DNA of 40,528 nucleotides from Bacteroidales bacterium (lineage in GTDB: Bacteria; Bacteroidota; Bacteroidia; Bacteroidales; JAADJA01), in NCBI GenBank assembly GCA_020438135.1, contig JAGQVF010000125.1:1-40528 (forward strand), in the 5' to 3' direction. The notes under the pieces are model-generated. The model saw only the letters and a program-made list of their open reading frames with translations. It did no database searches and was not told the origin of the DNA. Numbering within the stretch: position 1 is the stretch's first letter; the number at the start of each line of letters is the position of its first letter. The position numbers and the translations under genes are program-made. Positions 8,138 through 16,848 of this stretch are shown here, piece after piece.

Positions 8138-9235
8138 ATGGTAAATCCAGATAAAAATAATGAAGATATTAAAGTTGGAATAACCCACGGTGATTTCAAC
8201 GGAATCAGTTACGAGATCATTATTAAAACCCTGATGGATAAAAGGATCATTGAATTTTTTACTCCCATCGTTTACGGCTCTTCCAAAGTAGCCTCTTATT
8301 ATAGAAAAACACTTGATCTGAATGATATTCAATTCAATCTGGTAAAGAAAGCTGATTATGCCAATCCGAAACGGATCAATATTATTAATTGCATCAACGA
8401 TGAAGTTAAAATTGAAATAGGCAAACTAACCGAAAAAGCCGGTGAACTTGCATTTCTGGCACTGGAAAAAGCGGTTGAAGATCTAAAATGGAATAAAATA
8501 GATGTATTGGTGACAGCACCAATTAACAAGAGCAACATTCAATCGGATAAATTTAATTTTACCGGACATACCGACTACCTGGCTTCAAAGTTTAATGCCG
8601 ACAACCACCTGATGCTGATGGTGAGCAATGAGCTGCGTATTGGCATGGTCACAGGTCATATTCCGTTGAAAGAGGTTAGCGAGCAATTAACATCCGAACT
8701 GATCCTGAACAAAATCAGAATACTGGATAAAACCCTCCGGATGGATTTCAACATCGACAAACCCAAAATAGCAGTACTGGGACTAAACCCACATGCCGGC
8801 GATGAAGGTTTGATCGGCACCGAAGAAAAAGAGACCATCATTCCTGCCCTCAAAATGGCTGAAGAAGAAAATCGGCTGACTTTCGGTCCTTTTCCGGCCG
8901 ATGGTTTTTTTGCTTCTGAAAAATACAAGAAATTTGACGGAATTCTTGCCATGTATCACGATCAGGGTATGCTACCCTTTAAAACCCTCGCCTTTGATAC
9001 CGGTGTGAATTTTACAGCCGGCTTGCCGATTATCCGAACATCTCCTGCACATGGCACTGCATTCGACATTGCTGGACAAAACATCGCTTCACCAGATTCA
9101 TTCAGGCAGGCTATTTACCTGGCAATTGATATATTTAACAACCGAAGGGAATTTGAGGAGCTAAATAAAAATCCCTTAAAAGTAAGCGATAACCAGAATG
9201 ATAAGCCGCAATTCGATCCCAAAGCAAGACATTAA
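8138..9235 (+). CDS. pdxA: 4-hydroxythreonine-4-phosphate dehydrogenase
   Basis: 365 aa. PdxA oxidises 4-phosphohydroxy-L-threonine with NAD in the DXP-dependent pathway to pyridoxal 5'-phosphate. Motifs seen: TAPINKS (about 129), TGHTDYLAS with metal His about 144, VTGHIPL (about 172), GLNPHAGDEGLIG (about 211), FPADGFF, and YHDQGMLPFKTL with metal His about 273, followed by GVNFTAGLPIIRTSPAHGTA. The N-terminal family signature is altered: GITHGDFNGISYEI where many homologues have G-T-GDPAGIGPE. Bacteroidota PdxA proteins usually vary here too. It lies between the aminopeptidase (32 nt) and murF-alr (44 nt), probably in one transcript. The placement is functionally suggestive because alanine racemase, encoded next, uses the PLP cofactor that PdxA helps make. 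Confidence 0.95.
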   Translation: MVNPDKNNEDIKVGITHGDFNGISYEIIIKTLMDKRIIEFFTPIVYGSSKVASYYRKTLDLNDIQFNLVKKADYANPKRINIINCINDEVKIEIGKLTEKAGELAFLALEKAVEDLKWNKIDVLVTAPINKSNIQSDKFNFTGHTDYLASKFNADNHLMLMVSNELRIGMVTGHIPLKEVSEQLTSELILNKIRILDKTLRMDFNIDKPKIAVLGLNPHAGDEGLIGTEEKETIIPALKMAEEENRLTFGPFPADGFFASEKYKKFDGILAMYHDQGMLPFKTLAFDTGVNFTAGLPIIRTSPAHGTAFDIAGQNIASPDSFRQAIYLAIDIFNNRREFEELNKNPLKVSDNQNDKPQFDPKARH

Positions 9236-9279
9236 TCTTTTTCTAACTATTCAGCAAAAGACAAAAGCAAACCTCTTTC

Positions 9280-11763
9280 ATGTATTTACACACATACACC
9301 CTTGATCAAATTCTGAAAATTACAGGAGGTGAATGGGTTAGCAGGCACCCTCTTGAAAATTCAATCCAGGATATTCTTATCGATTCGAGAAGGCTGATCA
9401 ATGCAGAAAACTGTCTGTTCATAGCACTGGTCACACGAAAGAATGATGGGCACAATTACATCCGGGAACTTCACCAAAAAGGAGTAAACAACTTTGTTAT
9501 TTCCGACCCTGAAGCAGCCATCGAAAACACCAATTGTTTGCTTGTAAACGATACCTTAAATGCTTTACATAAACTAACGGCAGCCCACCGCGCTTCATTT
9601 GAAATTCCGGTTATAGGCATTACAGGAAGCAACGGAAAAACCATCATAAAAGAATGGTTGTTTCAATTGATGTCGCCTGATTATACCATTACCCGCAGTC
9701 CGAAAAGCTACAATTCGCAAATCGGTGTTCCGTTGTCGGTTTGGCAATTACAGCCTGAATCGGAATTGGGCATTTTTGAAGCAGGCATTTCAGAACCTGA
9801 TGAAATGGGTAAACTACAGCCAATTATTCAGCCAACTGTTGGTATTTTCACCAATATCGGGCAGGCGCACAGTGAAAATTTCATCCATATTCAGCAAAAA
9901 GTAGGTGAAAAACTAAAACTATTTACCAGGGTCGGCACCCTGATATATACACCTGACTATTATGACATTCAGGAAACCATGATCAAATCCGGTATTCTTG
10001 AGAACATTGAAACTTTCACCTGGAGCCGTAATCAGGATGCCAAACTGCGAATTACAGATGTAAAAGAAGAAAAAGGGATAAGTATCCTTTCGGCTCTGTA
10101 TAATTCCAAAAATATCTCGATCACCATTCCCTTTACCGATGGTGCCTCCGTTGAAAACGCAATTCATTGCTGGGCCACCATGTTATCTTTCGGTTATAAA
10201 AACGAACATATCGCCGGAAGGATGGCCAATTTGCAGCCCGTTGCGATGCGTCTCGAACAAAAGGAAGGCATCAACCATTGCACCATCATCAATGATTCAT
10301 ATAATTCTGATATCAATTCATTGAAAATTGCACTCGATTTCCTGAATCAGCAAAAACAACACAAAAAAAAGACGGTGATCTTGTCGGACATATTACAAAC
10401 AGGCCTGAACGACAATGACCTGTATTCGGAAATCGCAGAGTTGCTCGAACAAAAAGAAGTGGACCGGATTATTGGAATCGGACCTGCCATAAGTAAGCAG
10501 TCCGGCAGATTTTCCATCGATAAATTGTTTTTTAACTCAACTCAGGAGTTTATTTCAAAATATCCGTTTGCTGAGTTCCAAAATGAAACCATTCTGTTGA
10601 AAGGTGCCAGGATATTTGAATTTGAACAGATCAGTCAGGCCCTACAGCAAAAAGCCCACGAAACGGTGCTGGAGATCAACCTGAATGCCTTGGTAAACAA
10701 CCTGAATTACTTCCGAAAGAACATCCAACCTGCGACAAAGATCATGGCCATGGTTAAGGCATTTTCATATGGAAGTGGAAGTTTTGAGATCGCCAATGTA
10801 CTCGAATTCCACCACATCGACTACCTGGCTGTAGCTTATGCCGACGAAGGTGTGGAACTCAGAAAAGCAGGAATCAAAACTCCTATCATGGTGATGAATC
10901 CTGATGAACAAAGTTTTGATGCGATCATAAAACACAGCCTCGAACCTGAAATTTACAACTTTCGATCGCTGCAGTTGCTTGACGAAGCGACACGGTCGAA
11001 CATCATACCCGATAACAAACCGGTAAAGGTTCATCTGAAGCTTGACACCGGGATGCATCGGCTCGGATTCACAGAAGGTGAGATTGACAAACTGATCGAT
11101 AACCTTAAGAAGATCAGGTTAATTTATGTTCAATCGGTTTTTTCGCACCTCGCTTCAAGTGAAGATCCTGCGGATGATGACTTTTCAAGGCTGCAGATAG
11201 ACCGGTTGCAACGGATGGCAGAAAAAATAAGGGCCGGCACTGACCATTCTATCATGATGCACATCCTGAATTCAGCCGGGATCAACCGCTTTCCTGAAGC
11301 CCAGTTTGATATGGTGCGGTTGGGGATAAGCCTCTACGGAATTGTAAATGCTGCACCCGACCAGGGAAACCTCGAAAACGTTAGCTCGTTAAAATCCACT
11401 ATCTCTCAGATAAAAACAGTGAAAGCGGGTGATACCATTGGATATAACCGAAAATGGAAAGCCGAAAACGAAATGCAGATTGCCATCGTGCCGGTTGGGT
11501 ATGCCGACGGCCTCAACCGGAAGCTGAGCAACGGAGTGGGAAAGGTTTACATTCAAGGAAATCCTGCCATCATTGTTGGAAACATATGCATGGACATGTG
11601 TATGGTTGATGTTACTCATATCGAAGCAAATGAAGGAGACGATGTGATCATTTTCGATAAAGATCATCCCATCTCTGAATTAGCCAAAACACTTAACACC
11701 ATTCCTTACGAAGTTTTGACCAATATTTCCAGAAGGGTGAAACGGGTTTATTATCATGAATAA
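9280..11763 (+). CDS. Bifunctional MurF / alanine racemase fusion
   Basis: 827 aa. Residues 1 to about 455 are a Mur ligase that adds D-Ala-D-Ala to UDP-MurNAc-tripeptide; the ATP P-loop GITGSNGKT begins at about 113, followed by SYNSQIGVPLSVW, and SYNSD of the Mur ligase C-terminal part lies near residue 345. Residues from about 463 (VLEINLNALVNNLNYF) are a fold type III alanine racemase: PLP-binding Lys493 in MAMVKAFSYGSG, the opposite catalytic Tyr722 in TIGYNRKW, and GNICMDMCMVDVT near the end. The PLP motif is AFSYG rather than the common ANAYG. The fusion is characteristic of Bacteroidota and channels L-Ala to D-Ala conversion alongside its use in peptidoglycan. Last gene of the 6666-11763 run; its 3' end faces the exosortase gene. 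Confidence 0.96.
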   Translation: MYLHTYTLDQILKITGGEWVSRHPLENSIQDILIDSRRLINAENCLFIALVTRKNDGHNYIRELHQKGVNNFVISDPEAAIENTNCLLVNDTLNALHKLTAAHRASFEIPVIGITGSNGKTIIKEWLFQLMSPDYTITRSPKSYNSQIGVPLSVWQLQPESELGIFEAGISEPDEMGKLQPIIQPTVGIFTNIGQAHSENFIHIQQKVGEKLKLFTRVGTLIYTPDYYDIQETMIKSGILENIETFTWSRNQDAKLRITDVKEEKGISILSALYNSKNISITIPFTDGASVENAIHCWATMLSFGYKNEHIAGRMANLQPVAMRLEQKEGINHCTIINDSYNSDINSLKIALDFLNQQKQHKKKTVILSDILQTGLNDNDLYSEIAELLEQKEVDRIIGIGPAISKQSGRFSIDKLFFNSTQEFISKYPFAEFQNETILLKGARIFEFEQISQALQQKAHETVLEINLNALVNNLNYFRKNIQPATKIMAMVKAFSYGSGSFEIANVLEFHHIDYLAVAYADEGVELRKAGIKTPIMVMNPDEQSFDAIIKHSLEPEIYNFRSLQLLDEATRSNIIPDNKPVKVHLKLDTGMHRLGFTEGEIDKLIDNLKKIRLIYVQSVFSHLASSEDPADDDFSRLQIDRLQRMAEKIRAGTDHSIMMHILNSAGINRFPEAQFDMVRLGISLYGIVNAAPDQGNLENVSSLKSTISQIKTVKAGDTIGYNRKWKAENEMQIAIVPVGYADGLNRKLSNGVGKVYIQGNPAIIVGNICMDMCMVDVTHIEANEGDDVIIFDKDHPISELAKTLNTIPYEVLTNISRRVKRVYYHE

Positions 11764-11784
11764 AAACCTGCGAATTAAAATTGG

Positions 11785-11802
11785 ATTGAAAACGTTTTCA
11801 AT
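11785..11802. promoter_or_regulatory. 18-bp perfect palindrome resembling a LacI-family operator
   Basis: ATTGAAAACGTTTTCAAT is perfectly self-complementary with a central CG, the pattern of LacI/GalR-family half-site pairs. It sits in the 69-bp spacer between two convergent genes, where an operator is unexpected. As RNA it could only form a loopless hairpin with no U-tract, so a terminator is less likely. Function unproven. Confidence 0.35.
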
Positions 11803-11832
11803 GAAGAAACATCACTTTGCACGAAATATAAT

Positions 11833-12459
11833 TCAGTTGTTGTTGCTCTGTGATTCTGCCGGTACGGTTTTTTTCTTCAGGTAGAATCTTTCGTTCCACC
11901 ACACCCATAAGGCAAACATTACCACATAGAAAAACGGCCTTACGACATAATCATGAACGAAATCCCAATGTTCAGGAAGGTTTATTGTGATCAAAACCAT
12001 GGTAATAATCCGCAGGACATTGACCACATGAATCGTAAATAATCCAAAAGGAATGAACCACAACTTATGTTTCCACGGACCCGGATAAAGTACCATCAAA
12101 AAGAACCATTGGTAAAATTGTTTCATTCCGCTACAACTGCGGTTAACTGAAACATAACCATTGTTTTCGGCATAGTAAAAAACGTTTTGCTTTACCGCTC
12201 CATCAATCGATAAATGTTCAAATGGAGTAACATTTACGTCGAACAAACCCAATAGCCAATTGCTCTGTACATATACCATATTAGCCAGCCAATAGGCAGA
12301 GTTGCTGATGGCAGCCACACTAAAAAAATCACCGACAAATTGTTTCCATAAAAAATGGAAAATCACCAGAATAATCATAAAAATGGCAACATCTTTAAAA
12401 GCATCAAGGTGATATTTTTTGATGAATGAATTGATGGAGTTTACCAATTTGCCCGGCAT
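11833..12459 (-). CDS. Exosortase/archaeosortase-family membrane transpeptidase
   Basis: 208 aa with several hydrophobic segments (about 22-40, 112-126, 133-160, 174-190). The three residues defining the family are all present in order and spacing: Cys109 in VNRSCSGMKQF, Arg150 in VVNVLRI and His169 in WDFVHDYVVRP. Exosortases cut C-terminal sorting signals of the PEP-CTERM type and pass the protein on for anchoring or polymer attachment. The short length without an EpsI-like tail fits the compact Bacteroidota types such as XrtF, but the subtype cannot be fixed by eye. No protein with an obvious PEP-CTERM-like tail and no exopolysaccharide gene is in the window. The neighbouring membrane protein at 12571 is transcribed divergently from a 111-bp spacer. 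Confidence 0.85.
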   Translation of the reverse strand: MPGKLVNSINSFIKKYHLDAFKDVAIFMIILVIFHFLWKQFVGDFFSVAAISNSAYWLANMVYVQSNWLLGLFDVNVTPFEHLSIDGAVKQNVFYYAENNGYVSVNRSCSGMKQFYQWFFLMVLYPGPWKHKLWFIPFGLFTIHVVNVLRIITMVLITINLPEHWDFVHDYVVRPFFYVVMFALWVWWNERFYLKKKTVPAESQSNNN

Positions 12460-12534
12460 ATGAATGGCTGTTTAATTGTGTTTCAAACGGGTTAATTAAT
12501 TTTTTAAGAAGTGGCTAAAATATAAAAAAGTTAA

Positions 12535-12542
12535 TAACTTTG
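12535..12542 (+). promoter_or_regulatory. Bacteroidota -7 element (TAACTTTG) for the basic membrane protein
   Basis: An exact TAnnTTTG match. It implies a transcription start near 12546 and about 25 nt of leader before TTG 12571, which supports that unusual start codon because no in-frame ATG occurs until about 100 codons later. Confidence 0.6.
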
Positions 12543-12570
12543 CGCGCTAACTTAAAAATTTATCCCAGGC

Positions 12571-13863
12571 TTGGACCGATCACACAGAGACAGCCACAGG
12601 CGAAGCAGAAAAAAGGGTGGACGGATTTTCCGCCGGTTGAAACGTTTCTTCAAGCAACTTTTTGTTGGTGATTCAGCTCCAAAAGAATACAGGCCGTACC
12701 TGGGTCCCTCTGCTGACCAAAAAGAAATAGAGGAAAAAACTTACGAGAATACCCGCGTTAGCCCTAAAAAATACACCAGGAGAAAACCCAAATCAACGGA
12801 TGCTAATAAAGTTAGCCTGGGTGATCGCTGGACCCGTTACCTTGAAAAAAGGAAAAAAAGAAAACACAAAAACAAAATGAAGCGCAAATACCGCAAAAAA
12901 CAGCGGAGACGCGCTCGCATCGAATTCATCAGAAGGTTTATACCGCAATACAAAAAAAGCGAATTCGTCAATCCTGAAATTACCCAGATTGAAAACATCG
13001 ATGAAAAGGAAAAGGTAAAACCCAGAAGCAACCTGGTTTATACCGTCAACTCAACCATCGTTTTTATCATTGCCTATCTTCTTGTTTATATTATTTATCA
13101 GTTGACGGTTCTGGTCGTTGCCTCGCACTGGAAACTCGATTCGGTATTGTTCTATTACGATTTGGCCTTTAATGACTATTCACCCCTGTGGAACCGGATG
13201 AATATCATTGCCACTACTTTATCGGGCCCACTGGTAAGCCTGTTGATCGGTATAATTTTAATGCGGTTGGTTGTACCCCGGATCGTTGAGCACAAAACAA
13301 CCAAATTACTAATGATATGGATCGCCATTCACGGCTATAACTTTTTCCTGGGTGCATTCGCTACCGGGGTATCGTTTGACGAGGGATTTGGATATGTTCC
13401 GGCCTGGTTGTTCATGAACACCTTCTGGAAAATACTTTTGTCGATGATATTCCTTTTTATTCTCGGTTTGATCGGATATTATTCGGCCCCCAGGTTTTTA
13501 GAAACGTCTTATTCGCTTTCAAGGATCAGACAACCCAATAAAATCAAGTTTTTATTTTTCCAGGTAGCTTTACCCTGGCTGATCGGGATCACAATTATCT
13601 TCCTGGTGAAGATTCCGAACAACATGAATTATGATACTGCCAACCTGATTACACTTGTATTTGTGGTGGCCCCGGTTTTGTTTAACCGGAATGCCAAACC
13701 GCAAAAAGATTTCAAATCACTTAAAAAGCCTAACCGTCTGAAATGGGTTTACCTGGCTGTTTTGATCATATTATTGCTTGCATTCAGAATTGGTTTGAAT
13801 GATGGCCTCCATTTCAAACTGTTCTACAAGTTTATTTTCTCGCTTGAAGTAATTCCATTATAG
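12571..13863 (+). CDS. Unrecognised 7-TM membrane protein with a highly basic N-terminal region
   Basis: 430 aa, starting at TTG 12571; the next in-frame ATG is near 12878 and would delete most of the N-terminal region. Residues 1-145 are hydrophilic and extremely rich in Lys and Arg, for example KKGGRIFRRLKRFFKQ and a dense cluster at about 89-120. This part is probably disordered and cytoplasmic by the positive-inside rule. Residues from about 155 contain roughly seven membrane segments (about 157-181, 210-233, 243-265, 280-303, 325-348, 353-368, 389-407). The segment TLSGPLVSLLIGIILMRL loosely recalls the NPDG/GP region of integral-membrane metalloproteases, but no HExxH is present, so no enzymatic call is made. 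It is divergent from the exosortase and convergent with rnr. Function unknown. Confidence 0.8.
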   Translation: MDRSHRDSHRRSRKKGGRIFRRLKRFFKQLFVGDSAPKEYRPYLGPSADQKEIEEKTYENTRVSPKKYTRRKPKSTDANKVSLGDRWTRYLEKRKKRKHKNKMKRKYRKKQRRRARIEFIRRFIPQYKKSEFVNPEITQIENIDEKEKVKPRSNLVYTVNSTIVFIIAYLLVYIIYQLTVLVVASHWKLDSVLFYYDLAFNDYSPLWNRMNIIATTLSGPLVSLLIGIILMRLVVPRIVEHKTTKLLMIWIAIHGYNFFLGAFATGVSFDEGFGYVPAWLFMNTFWKILLSMIFLFILGLIGYYSAPRFLETSYSLSRIRQPNKIKFLFFQVALPWLIGITIIFLVKIPNNMNYDTANLITLVFVVAPVLFNRNAKPQKDFKSLKKPNRLKWVYLAVLIILLLAFRIGLNDGLHFKLFYKFIFSLEVIPL

Positions 13864-13873
13864 AGAATAACCA

Positions 13874-16033
13874 CTATTCAACCAGTTCAAAATCCATTTG
13901 TTTTTTGGCAAGATTGATCTTTTTAACCCTTATTCTGATCGGATCTCCAAGTTTATATTCTTTTCCGAATTGTGCGCCCATCACCTTGTAATTATCCTCA
14001 TCGAGGTAATAAAAATCATCGTCAAGATAACGTAGCGAAATCATCCCCTCACATTTATTACCGTCCAGTTCAACAAAAATGCCGTACTTACTAACTCCCG
14101 AAATCAATCCATTGAATTCCTGCCCAACCTTATCCAGCAAATATTCTGCCTGCTTGTATTTGATACTGGCCCGCTCAGCTTCCAGCGCTTTGCGTTCCAT
14201 TTCGCTGGAATGTTTACATTTTTCTTCATACTCCAATTTATTTGCAGCAGATCCCCCGTGCAAATAATGATCGAGCAAACGGTGTACCATCAGGTCGGGA
14301 TAACGACGGATGGGCGAAGTAAAATGGGTATAATAAGGGAAAGCGAGTCCGTAATGCCCAATGTTATCGGTTGAATATTCAGCTTTTGCCATAGTTCTTA
14401 CGGCGATGGCCTCTATCATGTTTTCCTCTCCTTTTCCCTGAATTTGTTTAAAAAGATCGTTGAGCGACCTCGAAATCGATCTGGCAGAACCGGTTTGAAT
14501 TTTATAGCCCAATTTGGAAACAAACTCAGCAAAGGTTTGCAGTTTATCGGGGTTGGGAACATCATGGATTCGATACACAAAAGTTTTGGGGTCTTCTTTC
14601 CCTTTTTTCTTTCCAATATGCTCAGCAACCTTTCTGTTCGCCAATAACATAAAATCCTCGATCAACCTGTTCGAATCCTTTTGTTCCTTGATATAAGCCT
14701 CAATAGGTTTGCCGTTTTCATCCAGGCGGAATTTCACTTCCTGACTGGTAAAGGCAATGGCTCCTTTTTCGAAACGCACCTTACGGATTTTTTTAGCAAG
14801 CCCATGCAGGGTCATAATTTCATCCCTGAACTGGTGCTTACCTCCCTCTATGATCTCCTGTACCTGCTCATAGTTAAACCTGAAATCAGAATGGATTACC
14901 GTACGGCCAAACCATTCATGAAGCACATTGGCATCCTCATCCAGTTCGAATACTGCCGAATAGCAAAGTTTGTCCGTATCCGGTTTTAACGAACAGAGAT
15001 CATTTGACAGTGTTTCGGGAAGCATCGGAATAACCCGGTCAACCAGATAAACTGATGTTCCGCGAGTAAGAGCTTCGTCATCTATGTCTGAACCCTGTTC
15101 AACATAAAACGAAACATCAGCAATATGCACCCCGACTTCCCAATTTCCATTTTTCAATTTTTTAAGCGACAAGGCATCATCAAAGTCTTTTGCATCTTCA
15201 GGATCGACGGTGCAGGTGAAGACAGACCTGAAATCTTTCCGGTTTTTAATTTCAGAAGCTGTAATTCCGGGTTTTATTTGTCCTGCTTCCCGCTCAACCT
15301 GTTTTGGGAATTTAACGGGATAATCTACATCGGCAAGAATCGATTGCATTTCTACATCATGTTCGCCGGGTTTGCCCAGCACCTGAATGATCTCCCCGAA
15401 CGGATTTCGTGAATTTCGAGGCCAGTCGGTGATTCGCGCTACTGCTTTCTCGCCGTTCTTAACGCCTTTCAGATGATTCTCCGGAATATAAATATCTACC
15501 GGAACATTGTTGTCATCCGGAATGAGAAAGGCATATTTCCCTGATAATTCAACCACCCCTGCAAACTGCTTTCTTTTTCTTTCCACCACTTCAATAATTT
15601 TACCCTCCATTTTGTGGCCTTTCCGTTTGGGCAGTAATCGTACTTTTACGATATCCCCATTCAACGAATTGAGTGTGTTGTTAGAGGCAATAAAAATATC
15701 TTCCGACAGTTCGTCTGTGATGATGTATGCCTTTCCGGTCGATTTCATATCAACTGTACCGGTCACAATATTTTTTTCAATATCTGTTTGGATGAGTTTA
15801 GGGTTAAGCTTAAACTTGCCCCGTTTCACAGTTTCGATGTCCCGGTTTGTTTCAAGCACAGTCAATATATCTTTTATCATTTGTTTACCCTGAGTATCGG
15901 TAATTTCCAATTCAGCGGCAAGCTGCCTGAAGTTGTATGATTTAAATGGATTGGACTTAAAAACTTCGAGGACAGTCTTCGTGAAAGTATTGTATTTGGG
16001 CTTTTTATTTTGTTTTTTCCTTTTTTTACGCAT
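13874..16033 (-). CDS. rnr: Ribonuclease R (3'-5' exoribonuclease, RNB family)
   Basis: 719 aa. Domains in order: an N-terminal Lys/Arg-rich stretch (MRKKRKKQNKKPKYN), a winged-helix domain (about 15-80), two cold-shock OB folds (about 85-235), the RNB catalytic domain (about 260-590) and an S1 domain (about 635-718, GLISGVSKYGIFVELDG). The metal-binding signature is DPEDAKDFDDALSL, and HIADVSFYVEQGS and HFTSPIRRYPDL are also present. RNase R degrades structured RNA processively. The protein ends directly after S1, so the Lys-rich tail of the enterobacterial enzyme is missing and the basic cluster is at the N-terminus instead. Its stop is 11 nt from that of the convergent membrane-protein gene. 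Confidence 0.96.
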   Translation of the reverse strand: MRKKRKKQNKKPKYNTFTKTVLEVFKSNPFKSYNFRQLAAELEITDTQGKQMIKDILTVLETNRDIETVKRGKFKLNPKLIQTDIEKNIVTGTVDMKSTGKAYIITDELSEDIFIASNNTLNSLNGDIVKVRLLPKRKGHKMEGKIIEVVERKRKQFAGVVELSGKYAFLIPDDNNVPVDIYIPENHLKGVKNGEKAVARITDWPRNSRNPFGEIIQVLGKPGEHDVEMQSILADVDYPVKFPKQVEREAGQIKPGITASEIKNRKDFRSVFTCTVDPEDAKDFDDALSLKKLKNGNWEVGVHIADVSFYVEQGSDIDDEALTRGTSVYLVDRVIPMLPETLSNDLCSLKPDTDKLCYSAVFELDEDANVLHEWFGRTVIHSDFRFNYEQVQEIIEGGKHQFRDEIMTLHGLAKKIRKVRFEKGAIAFTSQEVKFRLDENGKPIEAYIKEQKDSNRLIEDFMLLANRKVAEHIGKKKGKEDPKTFVYRIHDVPNPDKLQTFAEFVSKLGYKIQTGSARSISRSLNDLFKQIQGKGEENMIEAIAVRTMAKAEYSTDNIGHYGLAFPYYTHFTSPIRRYPDLMVHRLLDHYLHGGSAANKLEYEEKCKHSSEMERKALEAERASIKYKQAEYLLDKVGQEFNGLISGVSKYGIFVELDGNKCEGMISLRYLDDDFYYLDEDNYKVMGAQFGKEYKLGDPIRIRVKKINLAKKQMDFELVE

Positions 16034-16104
16034 ATGTATGAATAATGGATGTAATCAATTTGGATCAATCAATTTGAAGTTTTTGGTTGTCCAGTGAATT
16101 ATTT

Positions 16105-16112
16105 CAAAGGTA
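16105..16112 (-). promoter_or_regulatory. -7 element (TACCTTTG, minus strand) for rnr
   Basis: The minus strand reads TACCTTTG, an exact TAnnTTTG match. The implied start is near 16101, giving rnr a leader of about 67 nt. It lies back to back with the comF element 23 bp away. Confidence 0.55.
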
Positions 16113-16135
16113 GTATATAATTTTCAGATTATACT

Positions 16136-16143
16136 TATCTTTG
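16136..16143 (+). promoter_or_regulatory. -7 element (TATCTTTG) for comF, implying a near-leaderless mRNA
   Basis: An exact TAnnTTTG match ending only 7 nt before the ATG at 16151. With usual -7 geometry the transcript would begin about 4 nt before the start codon. No alternative upstream element was seen. Confidence 0.55.
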
Positions 16144-16150
16144 GTTCAGG

Positions 16151-16840
16151 ATGAGCCTGATCTCTGATTTTATATCGTTGTTTTTTCCACGGAGTTGTTA
16201 TGTATGTGGTAACAGCCTCTATAAAAATGAGGAGGTACTGTGCACACGATGCAATCTGCATTTGCCCGAAACCAACTACCACAAAATGCCTGACAATCCG
16301 ATCCACAAGATTTTCTGGGGTAAAATACCGGTTGTGAATGCCTCAGCTATGTATTTCTTCAAAAAGGGTGGATCGGTACAACGATTGGTCCACCAGTTGA
16401 AATACAAAGGTCATCTTGAAATCGGGACGTTACTGGGTCAAAATTACGGACACAAACTCAAACAGGAAGAGCGATACAAAGATATCGGGTTAATCATCCC
16501 GATACCACTTCATCCAAAAAAACTAAGGATAAGAGGTTTTAACCAGGCAGAGGTATTTGCCGGCGGAATTGCAGGGTCAATGCATGTTCAACTTAACAGC
16601 TCTGCGATAAAGCGCGTAGTGGCAACCAGTACACAAACCAAAAAATCGCGCTATAAACGATGGGAAAATGTTAGTGGTATTTTTGAAATTACAGATAGTG
16701 CTGTTCTCGAAAATAAACATATCCTGCTGGTGGATGATGTAATCACAACCGGATCAACGATGGAAGCATGTCTCACGCAACTCAATACAATACCTGGGAT
16801 CAGGCTGAGTGTAGCTGCAATCGCCTGTGCCGTTCGGTGA
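16151..16840 (+). CDS. ComF-family phosphoribosyltransferase-like protein
   Basis: 229 aa. The N-terminus carries a four-cysteine zinc-binding pattern (CYVCG at about 16-20 and CTRCN at about 31-35). The C-terminal half is a type I PRTase fold, with IIPIPLHPKKLRIRGFNQAE in the middle and the PRPP-binding motif ILLVDDVITTGSTMEAC near residue 195. ComF proteins are needed for DNA transformation in some bacteria, apparently acting with the ComFA helicase or PriA during single-strand uptake; in others the role is unknown. No comFA is nearby. It is convergent with the outer-membrane operon (8-nt gap) and divergent from rnr. Confidence 0.9.
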   Translation: MSLISDFISLFFPRSCYVCGNSLYKNEEVLCTRCNLHLPETNYHKMPDNPIHKIFWGKIPVVNASAMYFFKKGGSVQRLVHQLKYKGHLEIGTLLGQNYGHKLKQEERYKDIGLIIPIPLHPKKLRIRGFNQAEVFAGGIAGSMHVQLNSSAIKRVVATSTQTKKSRYKRWENVSGIFEITDSAVLENKHILLVDDVITTGSTMEACLTQLNTIPGIRLSVAAIACAVR

Positions 16841-16848
16841 CAATTACA

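Noticed and set aside
11757-11890. Short plus-strand frame beginning MNKNLRIKIG at the end of murF-alr
   Set aside because: About 45 codons, overlaps the 3' end of the exosortase gene on the other strand and contains the palindrome; no independent support.
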